Program-made: the position numbers and the translations under genes
Source of the DNA: Mucilaginibacter saanensis
GTDB taxonomy: Bacteria > Bacteroidota > Bacteroidia > Sphingobacteriales > Sphingobacteriaceae
NCBI RefSeq assembly: GCF_014200575.1
Contig: NZ_JACHBZ010000013.1
Location: forward strand, 1-64,000
DNA length: 64,000 nt
Direction: 5' to 3'
Notes under the pieces: model-generated
The model's database searches: none
What the model was told of the DNA's origin: nothing
The model's input: the letters and a program-made list of their open reading frames with translations, nothing else
Part shown: positions 24,594 to 33,276 of the stretch, one piece after another
Position numbering within the stretch: the first letter of the stretch is position 1
How the letters are laid out: every line of letters begins with the position of its first letter

Positions 24594-25324
24594 TGAAAAC
24601 ACTATTTTTAATTTTATCTTTTTCGGTAAGTACCTTACTGGCCTGCACAAAAAAGAACAACACTATGACTGCTGTACCTGTTACCAACACAAGCACACCA
24701 CCACCTGTGGCCAATGTAACCGATACATTAACCTACCTGGCCCTGGGCGATTCCTATACCATTGGACAATCAGTATCTGCGCAGGAATCATTCCCTTATC
24801 AGCTTACCAGCCAGCTGCCTGGGCATAAAATAACCGAACCCATAATTATTGCCAAAACCGGCTGGACAACCGGCCAATTGATAGATGCCATAGCCGCCAG
24901 CAGCATCAATGGCAATACTTATAACATCGTAACCTTGCTTATAGGTGTAAATGACCAATATGGCGGAGGCAGCCAAACAGATTACCGCGCAAAATTTATA
25001 CAAGTTTTAAATACCGCCATCAAATTTGCCGGTAGTAATAAAAATCATGTTTTTGTACTCTCGATCCCGGATTATGGGGTAACGCCATTTGCAAACGGCG
25101 ACGAAGCCCGCATAGGCCCCGAAATAGATCAGTTTAATAATATTAACAGAGAAGAAAGCACCAAGGCTGGCGTTAATTATACTGATATAACAGGCATCTC
25201 AAAACAGGCAGCCAATAACCCATCGTTATTGGCTGATGACGGACTCCACCCATCGGCAGCCATGTACCTGATGTGGGTTGAACAACTCAGGATATCTGTT
25301 TTAAATGCGTTTAAAAAGAAATAA
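24590..25324 (+). CDS. SGNH/GDSL-family lipoprotein hydrolase
   Basis: 244 aa. Lipoprotein signal with cysteine at 19 (LLACTKK), then a Thr/Pro-rich linker. The catalytic domain has block I ALGDSYTIG (Ser55), block III-like GVNDQY around 120, and a C-terminal DGLHPS supplying Asp and His. These enzymes are esterases or lipases; the substrate is unknown. Two adjacent ATGs (24590, 24593) could start it. It overlaps lipB and converges on sdaA with an 8-nt gap. No terminator was seen. Confidence 0.85.
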   Translation: MMKTLFLILSFSVSTLLACTKKNNTMTAVPVTNTSTPPPVANVTDTLTYLALGDSYTIGQSVSAQESFPYQLTSQLPGHKITEPIIIAKTGWTTGQLIDAIAASSINGNTYNIVTLLIGVNDQYGGGSQTDYRAKFIQVLNTAIKFAGSNKNHVFVLSIPDYGVTPFANGDEARIGPEIDQFNNINREESTKAGVNYTDITGISKQAANNPSLLADDGLHPSAAMYLMWVEQLRISVLNAFKKK

Positions 25325-25332
25325 GTTTATCC

Positions 25333-26760
25333 TTAACACTCCGGTAAACTGATAGGAATGTTGATGGCTAATCCGCCGTCAGATGTTTCTTTATATTTTG
25401 AATTCATATCCAATGCTGTTTGCCACATGGTTCTTACAACGGCATCCAAACTAACCTTTGCTTTTTCGGGATTACTTTGCAGGGCCAATTGTGATGCAGT
25501 GATGGCTTTAATAGCGCCCATGGTGTTGCGCTCAATGCAAGGTATCTGCACCAGGCCTCCTATCGGGTCGCAAGTTAAACCCAGGTGATGCTCCATTGCT
25601 ATTTCAGCAGCCATTAATACCTGCCGTTGCGTACCACCCATACACTCAGTAAGCGCAGCGGCAGCCATTGCTGATGATACACCGATTTCGGCCTGGCAAC
25701 CACCCATTGCTGCTGATATAGTAGCACCCTTTTTAAATATACTGCCTATCTCAGATGCAGTTAGTAAAAACTGGATAATGCGCTCATCACTGTTACCCTC
25801 GCAAAAAACAATATAGTATTGCAATACTGCTGGTATAACACCCGCTGCTCCGTTAGTAGGCGCGGTAACCACCCTGCCAAACGAGGCATTTTCCTCATTT
25901 ACGGCCAGCGCAAAGCAGCTCACCCAATCCAGGATATTTTTAAATCCATCTCCGGTTTTCCGGATGGCCGCAACCCATTCCTCGTAATTGGTATAGGCAT
26001 TATTGCCAATCAGCTTACTATTTAGCTTGAAGGCACGCCGGGCCACATTTAAACCACCCGGTAATTGTCCTGTGGTATGGCAGCCACGGTACATACATTC
26101 CTTTAAAGCTTTAAAAATATTGAGTACGCCCAGGCGTGTTTCCTGTTCGGTGCGCCAGGCCAGCTCGTTTTCCATTACCACCTCTGATATTTTGAGGCCG
26201 GTTTTAATACACCAGTGCAGCAGGTCGGCGGCAGTATCAATCGGGAACGGCAAGTCAACCTCCTGCTTGGCTTTTCCAGATGCACCTTCCTTTACTACAA
26301 AGCCGCCACCGATGGAATAGAAGGTTTCGGAGATAGCCTTACCATTGCTTAAAAATGCCTGAAAGGTAACCGCATTTGGATGAAAGGGTAAACTTTCGTT
26401 AAACAAAAACAGCAGGTCGTTCACTACAGAAAAATCAATTTCCTGTATCCCTGCAAGCTTTAATTTATGCGTATTGGTGATGTTTAATATCTTGGGGGTT
26501 ATCTGATCAACCTCAAAGGTTACCGGGTCATCTCCACTTAAACCTAATAATATGGCAATATCGGTACCGTGACCACGGCCGGTTTTGGCAAGGGAACCAT
26601 ATAATAATATTTTCACCTGCTCAACCAATGGCAGCACGCCCTGTTGTTCAAGATCATAAGCAAACTGCTGGGCAGCGCGCCACGGACCAAGCGTGTGTGA
26701 ACTTGACGGCCCAATGCCGATCTTGAACATATCAAATACCGAAATTTGTTCTCTTTGCAT
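25333..26760 (-). CDS. sdaA: L-serine ammonia-lyase (iron-sulfur dependent, single chain)
   Basis: 475 aa from the ATG at 26760; a TTG codon sits just before it. Deaminates serine to pyruvate with a 4Fe-4S cluster. The N-terminal domain starts [20 protein letters not shown], with the conserved SSSHT. The C-terminal domain has [35 protein letters not shown] and [13 protein letters not shown], whose cysteines are the likely cluster ligands. A TAATTTTG -7 box at 26766-26773 leaves only 5 nt to the ATG. Divergent from the DUF5684 gene. Confidence 0.94.
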   Translation of the reverse strand: MQREQISVFDMFKIGIGPSSSHTLGPWRAAQQFAYDLEQQGVLPLVEQVKILLYGSLAKTGRGHGTDIAILLGLSGDDPVTFEVDQITPKILNITNTHKLKLAGIQEIDFSVVNDLLFLFNESLPFHPNAVTFQAFLSNGKAISETFYSIGGGFVVKEGASGKAKQEVDLPFPIDTAADLLHWCIKTGLKISEVVMENELAWRTEQETRLGVLNIFKALKECMYRGCHTTGQLPGGLNVARRAFKLNSKLIGNNAYTNYEEWVAAIRKTGDGFKNILDWVSCFALAVNEENASFGRVVTAPTNGAAGVIPAVLQYYIVFCEGNSDERIIQFLLTASEIGSIFKKGATISAAMGGCQAEIGVSSAMAAAALTECMGGTQRQVLMAAEIAMEHHLGLTCDPIGGLVQIPCIERNTMGAIKAITASQLALQSNPEKAKVSLDAVVRTMWQTALDMNSKYKETSDGGLAINIPISLPEC

Positions 26761-26765
26761 CAAGT

Positions 26766-26773
26766 CAAAATTA
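26766..26773 (-). promoter_or_regulatory. sdaA -7 box
   Basis: TAATTTTG on the minus strand matches TAnnTTTG and ends 5 nt before the sdaA ATG. No TTG was found at the right -33 distance, so the call rests on the -7 box alone. Confidence 0.45.
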
Positions 26774-26896
26774 TAAATAATATGTTATTGTGCCTTTGTA
26801 ATAAAGGCGATATGTAATTTAATTTTTATTTAAATATTTTATATTTTGCATTAATTAAAAACCATTATTAACTCATTAACTAAACCTTAAAACAAC

Positions 26897-27364
26897 ATGA
26901 ACAACTATGATCCATCCTCGGCTGCCTCGGCAGGCGTTGTATTAGCCCTTTTAGGCGCTATTCTTATTCCTGCTTTAATTGTAGGGCTTATCTCTTTAAT
27001 TGGAATGTGGAAAGTATACACAAAAGCAGGTAAACCAGGCTGGGCGGTTATCATTCCAATCTACAGCACTATAGTTTTGCTTGAAATTATTGGTAAACCC
27101 ATTTGGTGGATCTTTTTATTCCTGGTACCCTGCGTAAATATAATTTTTGCAATGTGGGCCATTAATTTACTCAGTAAAAGTTTTGGTCAAAGCGAAGGTT
27201 TTACTGTTGGCCTATTAGTATTACCATTTGTATTTTTCCCTGTTTTGGGCTTTGGCAATTATACTTATTTAGGACCATCGGCTAAAGAAGCTATTAGTTA
27301 TAAACCTTTTGATGCATCAACAGATTATAAAGACCCATTTGGCACACCTCCTCCACAGGCTTAA
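26897..27364 (+). CDS. DUF5684-like small membrane protein
   Basis: 155 aa with about four membrane segments (roughly 12-40, 48-72, 75-93, 103-125). The motif WKVYTKAGKPGWAVIIPIYS near 35-54 is typical of the DUF5684 family, small inner-membrane proteins of unknown role sometimes found near signal peptidase-like genes. The C-terminus is polar with a Pro-rich end. The following DUF2752 gene starts in its stop codon (TAATG), so the two are coupled. Confidence 0.7.
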   Translation: MNNYDPSSAASAGVVLALLGAILIPALIVGLISLIGMWKVYTKAGKPGWAVIIPIYSTIVLLEIIGKPIWWIFLFLVPCVNIIFAMWAINLLSKSFGQSEGFTVGLLVLPFVFFPVLGFGNYTYLGPSAKEAISYKPFDASTDYKDPFGTPPPQA

Positions 27365-27729
27365 TGCTATCAGATTGTATCAAATTAACTATATTTTGCA
27401 GCCAGTTGAGCTTTATCAACTGGCTGCAAAATCATTTACTGCGTTGTCCTTTTAAATATCTTACAGGTATTGATTGCCCCGGCTGCGGTTTCCAGCGCTC
27501 GCTGATCGCACTCCTGCAAGGAGATATCCAACAAAGTTTTGCACTGTATCCACCCACTATCCCGCTGCTTCTATTTTTTGCTTATGGCGTTGCCGACAAA
27601 CGCTGGAAGCTTGACAACTCTAAGTTCGTAGTAAAAAAGGCTTTCTTTATTATTGTAGGAAGTATGGTGCTGATTAATTACGGTATTAAAATATGGGAAT
27701 TATACCAGCGTTATAAGCTTTCTGTTTGA
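27364..27729 (+). CDS. DUF2752 domain-containing membrane protein
   Basis: 121 aa. The DUF2752 signature is TGIDCPGCGFQRSLIALLQG at about 34-53 (two cysteines), followed by a Pro-rich amphipathic stretch and membrane helices near 64-80 and 94-114. Function unknown. Its 3' end overlaps the 3' end of the convergent RDD gene by 19 nt (27711-27729), so the mRNAs are antisense there. Confidence 0.8.
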   Translation: MLSDCIKLTIFCSQLSFINWLQNHLLRCPFKYLTGIDCPGCGFQRSLIALLQGDIQQSFALYPPTIPLLLFFAYGVADKRWKLDNSKFVVKKAFFIIVGSMVLINYGIKIWELYQRYKLSV

Positions 27730-28439
27730 GCACTTATATGGCTATAGTCTTTCACTATGGTCTTTAAAAAAAGCATATCGTTCATTTCCCTTGGTGGTAC
27801 TACACCCAAATGATCCTTAATACGTTGCGCCATGTTATACACTAATACGCTGTTGCCCGTTTTTGTATAGTTCTGTATAACCTCGGCTATAAGTGCAATA
27901 TCGTTATCAGTTATCTGCCCCACTTCCTTAAAAACAGGTACGTAAGTATCATCCGATGGCTTAAATACCAGGTTATCAATTTTTGTACGGGGTTCGGTCC
28001 TAACCATTACGGTACCGGCAGCTATGTCACCTATACGTTGCCCATTCTCCGTAACTATAGCTGCTATAAGCGCTCCTAAATAGGCCGTTAACGTGAAATC
28101 AACCAATCTTAACAACCACCGCAATAAATACTGACCAAAGGTTGCCCGGTTACCGTTAAGGCTGATCACCTTTATTTTCATAACACGCTTGCCTATGCTC
28201 TGCCCGTTCAGAAACTGCTCGCATACAAGATCATAAAAAACAAAAAGCACAAACACAATAATAAAATATAACCCTATGCCCACATCGTTAATACCATTTA
28301 CGGCTACAACAAAGCCAATGATCCATAGGGGTATAAAAACCACATAGTCAATTAATTTTGCCAGTATACGTTCACCAAGACCGGCTATCTCATAATCGAT
28401 ATCAATGTTCTGGGTGGTATGAATCTTTATTGTCTGCAT
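27711..28439 (-). CDS. RDD family membrane protein
   Basis: 242 aa. RDD domain at about 15-160: GLGERILAKLIDYVVFIPLW with the Arg..Asp pattern, membrane helices near 30-48, 55-75 and 118-140, and the GQSIGKRVMKIKV loop near 92-104. The C-terminal 80 residues are soluble. RDD proteins have been linked to transport or envelope functions in other bacteria; no specific role is known here. Divergent from the SpoIIM-led operon. A TATCTTTG -7 box lies 5 nt before its ATG. Confidence 0.85.
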   Translation of the reverse strand: MQTIKIHTTQNIDIDYEIAGLGERILAKLIDYVVFIPLWIIGFVVAVNGINDVGIGLYFIIVFVLFVFYDLVCEQFLNGQSIGKRVMKIKVISLNGNRATFGQYLLRWLLRLVDFTLTAYLGALIAAIVTENGQRIGDIAAGTVMVRTEPRTKIDNLVFKPSDDTYVPVFKEVGQITDNDIALIAEVIQNYTKTGNSVLVYNMAQRIKDHLGVVPPREMNDMLFLKTIVKDYSHISAQTESL

Positions 28440-28444
28440 CTAAA

Positions 28445-28452
28445 CAAAGATA
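28445..28452 (-). promoter_or_regulatory. RDD gene -7 box
   Basis: TATCTTTG on the minus strand, an exact TAnnTTTG match, ends 5 nt before the RDD start codon, implying a leaderless or nearly leaderless mRNA. Confidence 0.5.
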
Positions 28453-28528
28453 TATTTGTTATTTAAAAATAAGATTGCATATTAAATTATTGTGAGTATT
28501 TTAAACAAAAAAATAACTACTGTTACAT

Positions 28529-29506
28529 ATGCGTGAAGCGCTGTTTATAAAGCAAGGTACAGAAAAGTGGAAGGATTATGAGCAGTCAAAAACTCAGGAC
28601 CCGGATGAACTTGCGGCAGCATTTATTGCCATAACCGATGATCTGGCTTATGCCAAAACATTTTATCCAAAATCAAAAACCACACAATATTTAAATGGCC
28701 TTGCCGCCGGATTTCACCAGTCCATCTACAAAAACAAAAAAGAAAAAACCAATCGTTTCATCGCTTTCTGGCGTTATGAGTTGCCGCTTATATTTTACAA
28801 ACACCGCAAACAGGTACTTTACTCCTTTTTGTTTTTCATAGTTTTCACACTAATGGGCGTACTATCAGCAAAGTACGACAACAACTTTGTAAAACTAATA
28901 ATGGGTGATGATTATGTGAACATGACCAATGATAATATTGCCAAAGGCGACCCTTTCGGGGTTTATAAACAAGGTTCGTCAACACTCATGTTTGTACAAA
29001 TAGCGGCCAACAATACTAAAGTTGCGTTGATATTTTTTGTGCTCGGCATATTTTTTTCAGTAGGTACCCTGTTTGTAAGCTTACAGAATGGCATTATGCT
29101 GGGGTCATTTCAGTATTATTTTTTTAGCAAAGGTTTGGGCTGGCAATCAGTACTGGTTATATGGATACATGGTACTTTAGAAATATCATCATTTATTATT
29201 GCCGGCGCTGCGGGCCTGATATTGGGAAACAGCCTGCTTTTCCCTAAAACCTACACACGCCTGGTATCGTTAAAAAACGGTGCCAGGGATGGTTTAAAAA
29301 TAAGCATCGGAATAATACCCATCATTTTAACAGCCGCCTTTTTTGAAAGCTTTGTAACCCGGCATACAGAAATGCCTGTTTGGTTAAGTATTGCTATATT
29401 AACCGGCTCGCTGGTATTTATGATATGGTACGTGGTATTATATCCCAAATACATTAATAAAAAAACAAACCTAAATAAACCTTACATCAATGAAACAACC
29501 AATTGA
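28529..29506 (+). CDS. SpoIIM-like (stage II sporulation protein M) membrane protein
   Basis: 325 aa. Soluble N-terminal part of about 85 residues, then a membrane domain with helices near 96-116, 165-190, 195-215, 224-242, 265-282 and 285-305. The segment VKLIMGDDYVNMTNDNIAKG and the GIFFSVGTLFVSLQNGIMLG region are typical of the SpoIIM/DUF95 family. The organism is not expected to sporulate, so this is a general envelope protein. It heads a tightly packed operon; the next gene starts 17 nt before its stop. Confidence 0.85.
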   Translation: MREALFIKQGTEKWKDYEQSKTQDPDELAAAFIAITDDLAYAKTFYPKSKTTQYLNGLAAGFHQSIYKNKKEKTNRFIAFWRYELPLIFYKHRKQVLYSFLFFIVFTLMGVLSAKYDNNFVKLIMGDDYVNMTNDNIAKGDPFGVYKQGSSTLMFVQIAANNTKVALIFFVLGIFFSVGTLFVSLQNGIMLGSFQYYFFSKGLGWQSVLVIWIHGTLEISSFIIAGAAGLILGNSLLFPKTYTRLVSLKNGARDGLKISIGIIPIILTAAFFESFVTRHTEMPVWLSIAILTGSLVFMIWYVVLYPKYINKKTNLNKPYINETTN

Positions 29507-30374
29507 GCTAAGACGCACCCGCGATTTTGGCGAAATTATTAATGACACGTTTACCTTTTTAAAAGAGAATTTTAAGCCCCTTTTTACAGCACTGTTGGCG
29601 CTATGCGGCTTTTTTGTAATTGCAGGCACTGCTACTACCGTGTTAACCCAAACAAACCTCATGAATATGTATACTACCAAAATAGATACAAATTCATACC
29701 AGGCGGCAACACCCGCTATATCTTACTTTGTAAGTATTATGTTCAATACCGTTATAATAGTATTGGGGCAACTAAGTATATACCTCGTTACTTTATGCTA
29801 TATATCAGTTTACCTTGAAAAAAAAGACGGCAAGCCAACCTTGCCTGAGGTATGGGGATTTTTCAAATACTACTTTTTCAGAATATTGGGCAGCGGTGTA
29901 CTAATCACCATTTTATTTGCAATGGGTATTGTATTGTGTGTTATTCCGGGCATTTACATTATGACTATTATGTCCCTGATATTTCCTATTATAGTGATGG
30001 AAAACACATCATTTAGATATGCGTTTAACAAAAGCTTTACGCTTATTAAAGACAACTGGTGGCTGGTGTTTGGTGTTATATTTATCATCACCTTAATTGT
30101 GGGTATATTAGGCTCAATTGCAAGCGTACCCATGAGCATTATAGTAACAGCCCGGTTATACCTATCGCTCAAAGGCTTTACCCTGCCGTTTATTATATTA
30201 TTTAGCTTGTTACAAAACTTATTAACGCTTGCTTACGCCCTGTCGGCAATAGCTATCACTTTTTGCTACTTTAGTCTTTCGGAACAAAAGGAGGCTATTG
30301 GTATTTTGGGCAGGATTAATGCTTTTGGAAAAAGTACTGACGGCAACAATGACTTGCCTGCCGAACAATATTGA
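29490..30374 (+). CDS. Multi-pass membrane protein of the SpoIIM-MoxR operon
   Basis: 294 aa, starting within the SpoIIM stop region (17-nt overlap). The N-terminus RRTRDFGEIINDTFTFLKENFKPL recalls DUF975/glycerophosphodiester phosphodiesterase membrane-domain proteins. About six membrane helices follow (near 32-52, 82-106, 128-150, 150-170, 186-210, 220-255). The C-terminus is short and acidic. I cannot name a family with certainty. Its constant place beside SpoIIM suggests joint membrane function. Confidence 0.6.
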   Translation: MKQPIELRRTRDFGEIINDTFTFLKENFKPLFTALLALCGFFVIAGTATTVLTQTNLMNMYTTKIDTNSYQAATPAISYFVSIMFNTVIIVLGQLSIYLVTLCYISVYLEKKDGKPTLPEVWGFFKYYFFRILGSGVLITILFAMGIVLCVIPGIYIMTIMSLIFPIIVMENTSFRYAFNKSFTLIKDNWWLVFGVIFIITLIVGILGSIASVPMSIIVTARLYLSLKGFTLPFIILFSLLQNLLTLAYALSAIAITFCYFSLSEQKEAIGILGRINAFGKSTDGNNDLPAEQY

Positions 30375-30378
30375 GCGT

Positions 30379-31113
30379 ATGCCAAAACTACTTTTCAACC
30401 TCCTGCTCACGTTAATAATAACTGCTTTGTGTTGGTGCGGGCCTACATCAGCTTCGGTCAAAAAGAAGCCCGAAAAACTGCAAACAGACAGCTCAACAGT
30501 AGTTGTAAAAAGCTTTAACGCCCGGGCTTTAAACGCCTATCATAAAGACAAAAACTTTAAATATGATGGTGCTGCCGAAGGCGAGCCCCCGGCCTGGGAC
30601 AGGTTTTGGGCTTACTTCTGGAATAAGCTATTCGCTAATATTACCGATAGCCCGGTAGTGGGTGGTATCATTAAATACACTTTCCTGGTTGTTGCGGTTG
30701 TGTTGCTGGTATACTTTATTTTTAAGCTAATGGGTATGGACGCCCTGAAATTATTGCAGGGCGAGTCCAGGAAAACAGGATTATCCTACACCGAATCGCT
30801 TGAAAATATTCACGAAATAAATTTTGACAGCGAGATAGAAAAAGCCATATCGCAGCATAATTACCGCCTGGCTGTACGCATGCTTTATTTAAAATGCTTA
30901 AAACAGCTAAGCGATCAGGAACTAATACACTGGCAAGTTAACAAAACCAATTCTGCATATATCCGTGAACTGCATGACCCATCGCAACGGCAAGCCTTTT
31001 TACTGCTTACCCATCAGTTTGAATATGCATGGTATGGCGGTTTTGCTGTAGATGGCAATGCATTTCAGAACATCAACCAATTGTTTCAAAACTTTAAAAA
31101 ACAACTGGCATGA
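30379..31113 (+). CDS. DUF4129 domain-containing membrane protein
   Basis: 244 aa from the ATG at 30379, 4 nt after the previous stop. The longer in-frame ATG at 30298 would run inside the preceding gene and lacks a signal sequence. The N-terminal helix (KLLFNLLLTLIITALCW) is a signal or anchor. A periplasmic stretch and a second helix near 100-120 follow. The C-terminal cytoplasmic DUF4129 domain (about 145-240) includes YRLAVRMLYLKCLKQLSD and a final FEYAWYGGF. DUF4129 often neighbours transglutaminase, MoxR and DUF58 genes. Overlaps the next gene (ATGA). Confidence 0.75.
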   Translation: MPKLLFNLLLTLIITALCWCGPTSASVKKKPEKLQTDSSTVVVKSFNARALNAYHKDKNFKYDGAAEGEPPAWDRFWAYFWNKLFANITDSPVVGGIIKYTFLVVAVVLLVYFIFKLMGMDALKLLQGESRKTGLSYTESLENIHEINFDSEIEKAISQHNYRLAVRMLYLKCLKQLSDQELIHWQVNKTNSAYIRELHDPSQRQAFLLLTHQFEYAWYGGFAVDGNAFQNINQLFQNFKKQLA

Positions 31114-32300
31114 AGGACCTGAAAATATACATCATTATAGCTACGGCATTATTTACAATTTATGTAGTAGCCAATATAAACCGTCCCAAACCGGTTAACT
31201 GGGCCGAAACCTTTAGCGATACCGATAAGATACCTTTTGGTACCTACATAGTTCATGACAGGGCCAGGGACTTGTTTCCGGGCGCTGCTATTAAAATACA
31301 GCGGTTGCCGATATACAACGTACTTACCGATACCCCTCCTAAACAGGCATCCTATATTATTATATGTGGCGGCATCGATATGTCAAAACCCGACTATGAG
31401 CAGCTTGTGAAATATATTGGGCTGGGTAATGATGTTTTTATTGCTGCTACCGATTTTGGCAGCCTGTTTGAAAAAAATCTGCACATCAGCACCAAGGCCG
31501 ATTTTAATATACAGCAGCAAAATACCGCTGTAAAATTCCTGAACCCAGCCCTTCACCCTGAAAGCGCTTATCTTATTGACAGGGGATCGGGAAATTTTTA
31601 CTTCAACAAGTTTGACACCTTAAAAGCAGTTGCTTTGGGTGATAATGTGTTTAACAAGGCAAATTTTATTAAATATCGTTTTGGTAAAGGCAACCTGTAT
31701 TTAATGAGCAACCCTAAAATGCTAAGTAATTACAGTATGCTTAATAAGCAAGGTGCTTTATACGCTGCTACCGCCTTATCCTACATCAAAAACACCAAAC
31801 AGATTATTTGGGATGAGTATTATACCCGAGGATCGGGCGAATCAAAATCACCAATGAAGGTATTTTTAAATACCCCGCAACTGCAATGGGCCTATTACAT
31901 TTCTATTTTTAGTTTGCTTGCCTTCGTATTGTTTGAGATAAAGCGCCGCCAGCGCATCATCCCCGTTGTTGAACCATTACAAAATTCCACCTTGGATTTT
32001 GTAACCGTAGTTGGCCAGGTTTATTACGAAAAACGTGACAATGTCAATATTGCCCACAAAAAAGTGCTTTACCTGTTAGCTTATATCAGGGATCACTACC
32101 GCTTAAAAACAAACATGCTTGATCAGGAATTTGCCGATAGCTTAGCAAAAAAAACAGGCATTAATGTGGAATTTGCTACCAAACTAACCAATGCGCTCAA
32201 CTTTGTAAGCACCCAGCAACGGATAACCGACTGGGAACTGATTAACCTTAATAAACTTATAGAAAATTTTTACCGCCAATCCGGATATAATGGAAAATGA
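31110..32300 (+). CDS. DUF4350 domain-containing protein
   Basis: 396 aa. N-terminal membrane helix (LKIYIIIATALFTIYVV) and a second near 268-284, so the DUF4350 domain in between (about 45-230, including FGTYIVHDRARDLFPGA, YIIICGGIDMSKPDYEQL and NLYLMSNPKMLSN) faces the periplasm. A cytoplasmic C-terminal domain of about 110 residues follows, including VVGQVYYEKRDNVNIAHKK. The DUF4350 fold resembles glutamine-amidotransferase-like domains without obvious catalytic residues. It is overlapped by 11 nt by the MoxR gene. Confidence 0.78.
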   Translation: MKDLKIYIIIATALFTIYVVANINRPKPVNWAETFSDTDKIPFGTYIVHDRARDLFPGAAIKIQRLPIYNVLTDTPPKQASYIIICGGIDMSKPDYEQLVKYIGLGNDVFIAATDFGSLFEKNLHISTKADFNIQQQNTAVKFLNPALHPESAYLIDRGSGNFYFNKFDTLKAVALGDNVFNKANFIKYRFGKGNLYLMSNPKMLSNYSMLNKQGALYAATALSYIKNTKQIIWDEYYTRGSGESKSPMKVFLNTPQLQWAYYISIFSLLAFVLFEIKRRQRIIPVVEPLQNSTLDFVTVVGQVYYEKRDNVNIAHKKVLYLLAYIRDHYRLKTNMLDQEFADSLAKKTGINVEFATKLTNALNFVSTQQRITDWELINLNKLIENFYRQSGYNGK

Positions 32301-33267
32301 GAATTTTGAACAACGAACCGATCTGAGTAAGCTTAGTGCCGCGGTTAATCAAATAAAAGCCACACTTGCGCAAATTATTGTAGGCCAGCACCAATCTATT
32401 GACCTGCTGATTGCCGGTATACTGGCCGATGGACACATCCTGATAGAGGGCGTGCCGGGCGTGGCCAAAACACTTACTGCCAAACTCATTTCAAAGGCTA
32501 TTGATGCCCGCTACTCGCGCATACAGTTTACACCCGATCTGATGCCGTCTGATATATTAGGCACATCGGTATTTAATCCAAAAACTACGGAGTTTGAGTT
32601 TAACCAGGGCCCCATCTTTGGCAATATCATCCTGATAGATGAAATAAACCGGGCACCTGCCAAAACCCAGTCGGCCTTGTTTGAGGTAATGGAGGAGCGT
32701 CAGCTTACCATTGATGGGCATACCTACAAGATGCAGGAACCGTTTACAGTACTGGCTACACAGAACCCGGTTGAGCAGGAAGGCACCTATCGCCTCCCTG
32801 AAGCCCAGTTAGACCGCTTTTTATTTAAAATAGAGATCAAATACCCATCGCTTGAGGAGGAAATTGCCATTATAACCCAGCAACACCAACAAACCACGAA
32901 TGACCAGCTGGCGCATATCGCACCGGTTTTATCTGCCGCTGATATTATTGAGCTGCGCCAGCAAGTAAAAGGCCTACATGTAGAAGCCAAACTGCTGGAG
33001 TTTACCGCCAAAATAGTTTACGAAACCCGTAATCATAAATCATTATACCTCGGTGGTTCGCCGCGTGCATCACTGGCCATGATCAATGCGGCCAAGGCGC
33101 TGGCTGCTATTAACGGGCGCGATTTTGTTACCCCCGAAGACATTATTTATGTTGCTGCACCTGTTTTAAGACACCGCATTATGCTTACCCCCGATAAGGA
33201 AATGGAGGGCGTAAGCCCCGATGATGTGGTGGCGCAAATTATTCAGAAAATTGAAATACCACGATAA
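32290..33267 (+). CDS. MoxR family AAA+ ATPase
   Basis: 325 aa, soluble. Walker A EGVPGVAKT at 53-61 and Walker B IILIDE at 113-118, followed by INRAPAKTQSALFEVMEERQ with the sensor/arginine context. VLATQNPVEQEGTYRLPEAQ near 155-175 is the standard MoxR signature. MoxR ATPases are chaperone-like and usually act on partner proteins encoded next to them, typically DUF58 or VWA proteins. It overlaps DUF4350 by 11 nt and is followed 9 nt later by DUF58, which is therefore its likely client. Confidence 0.93.
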   Translation: MENENFEQRTDLSKLSAAVNQIKATLAQIIVGQHQSIDLLIAGILADGHILIEGVPGVAKTLTAKLISKAIDARYSRIQFTPDLMPSDILGTSVFNPKTTEFEFNQGPIFGNIILIDEINRAPAKTQSALFEVMEERQLTIDGHTYKMQEPFTVLATQNPVEQEGTYRLPEAQLDRFLFKIEIKYPSLEEEIAIITQQHQQTTNDQLAHIAPVLSAADIIELRQQVKGLHVEAKLLEFTAKIVYETRNHKSLYLGGSPRASLAMINAAKALAAINGRDFVTPEDIIYVAAPVLRHRIMLTPDKEMEGVSPDDVVAQIIQKIEIPR

Positions 33268-33276
33268 CATAGCTGC

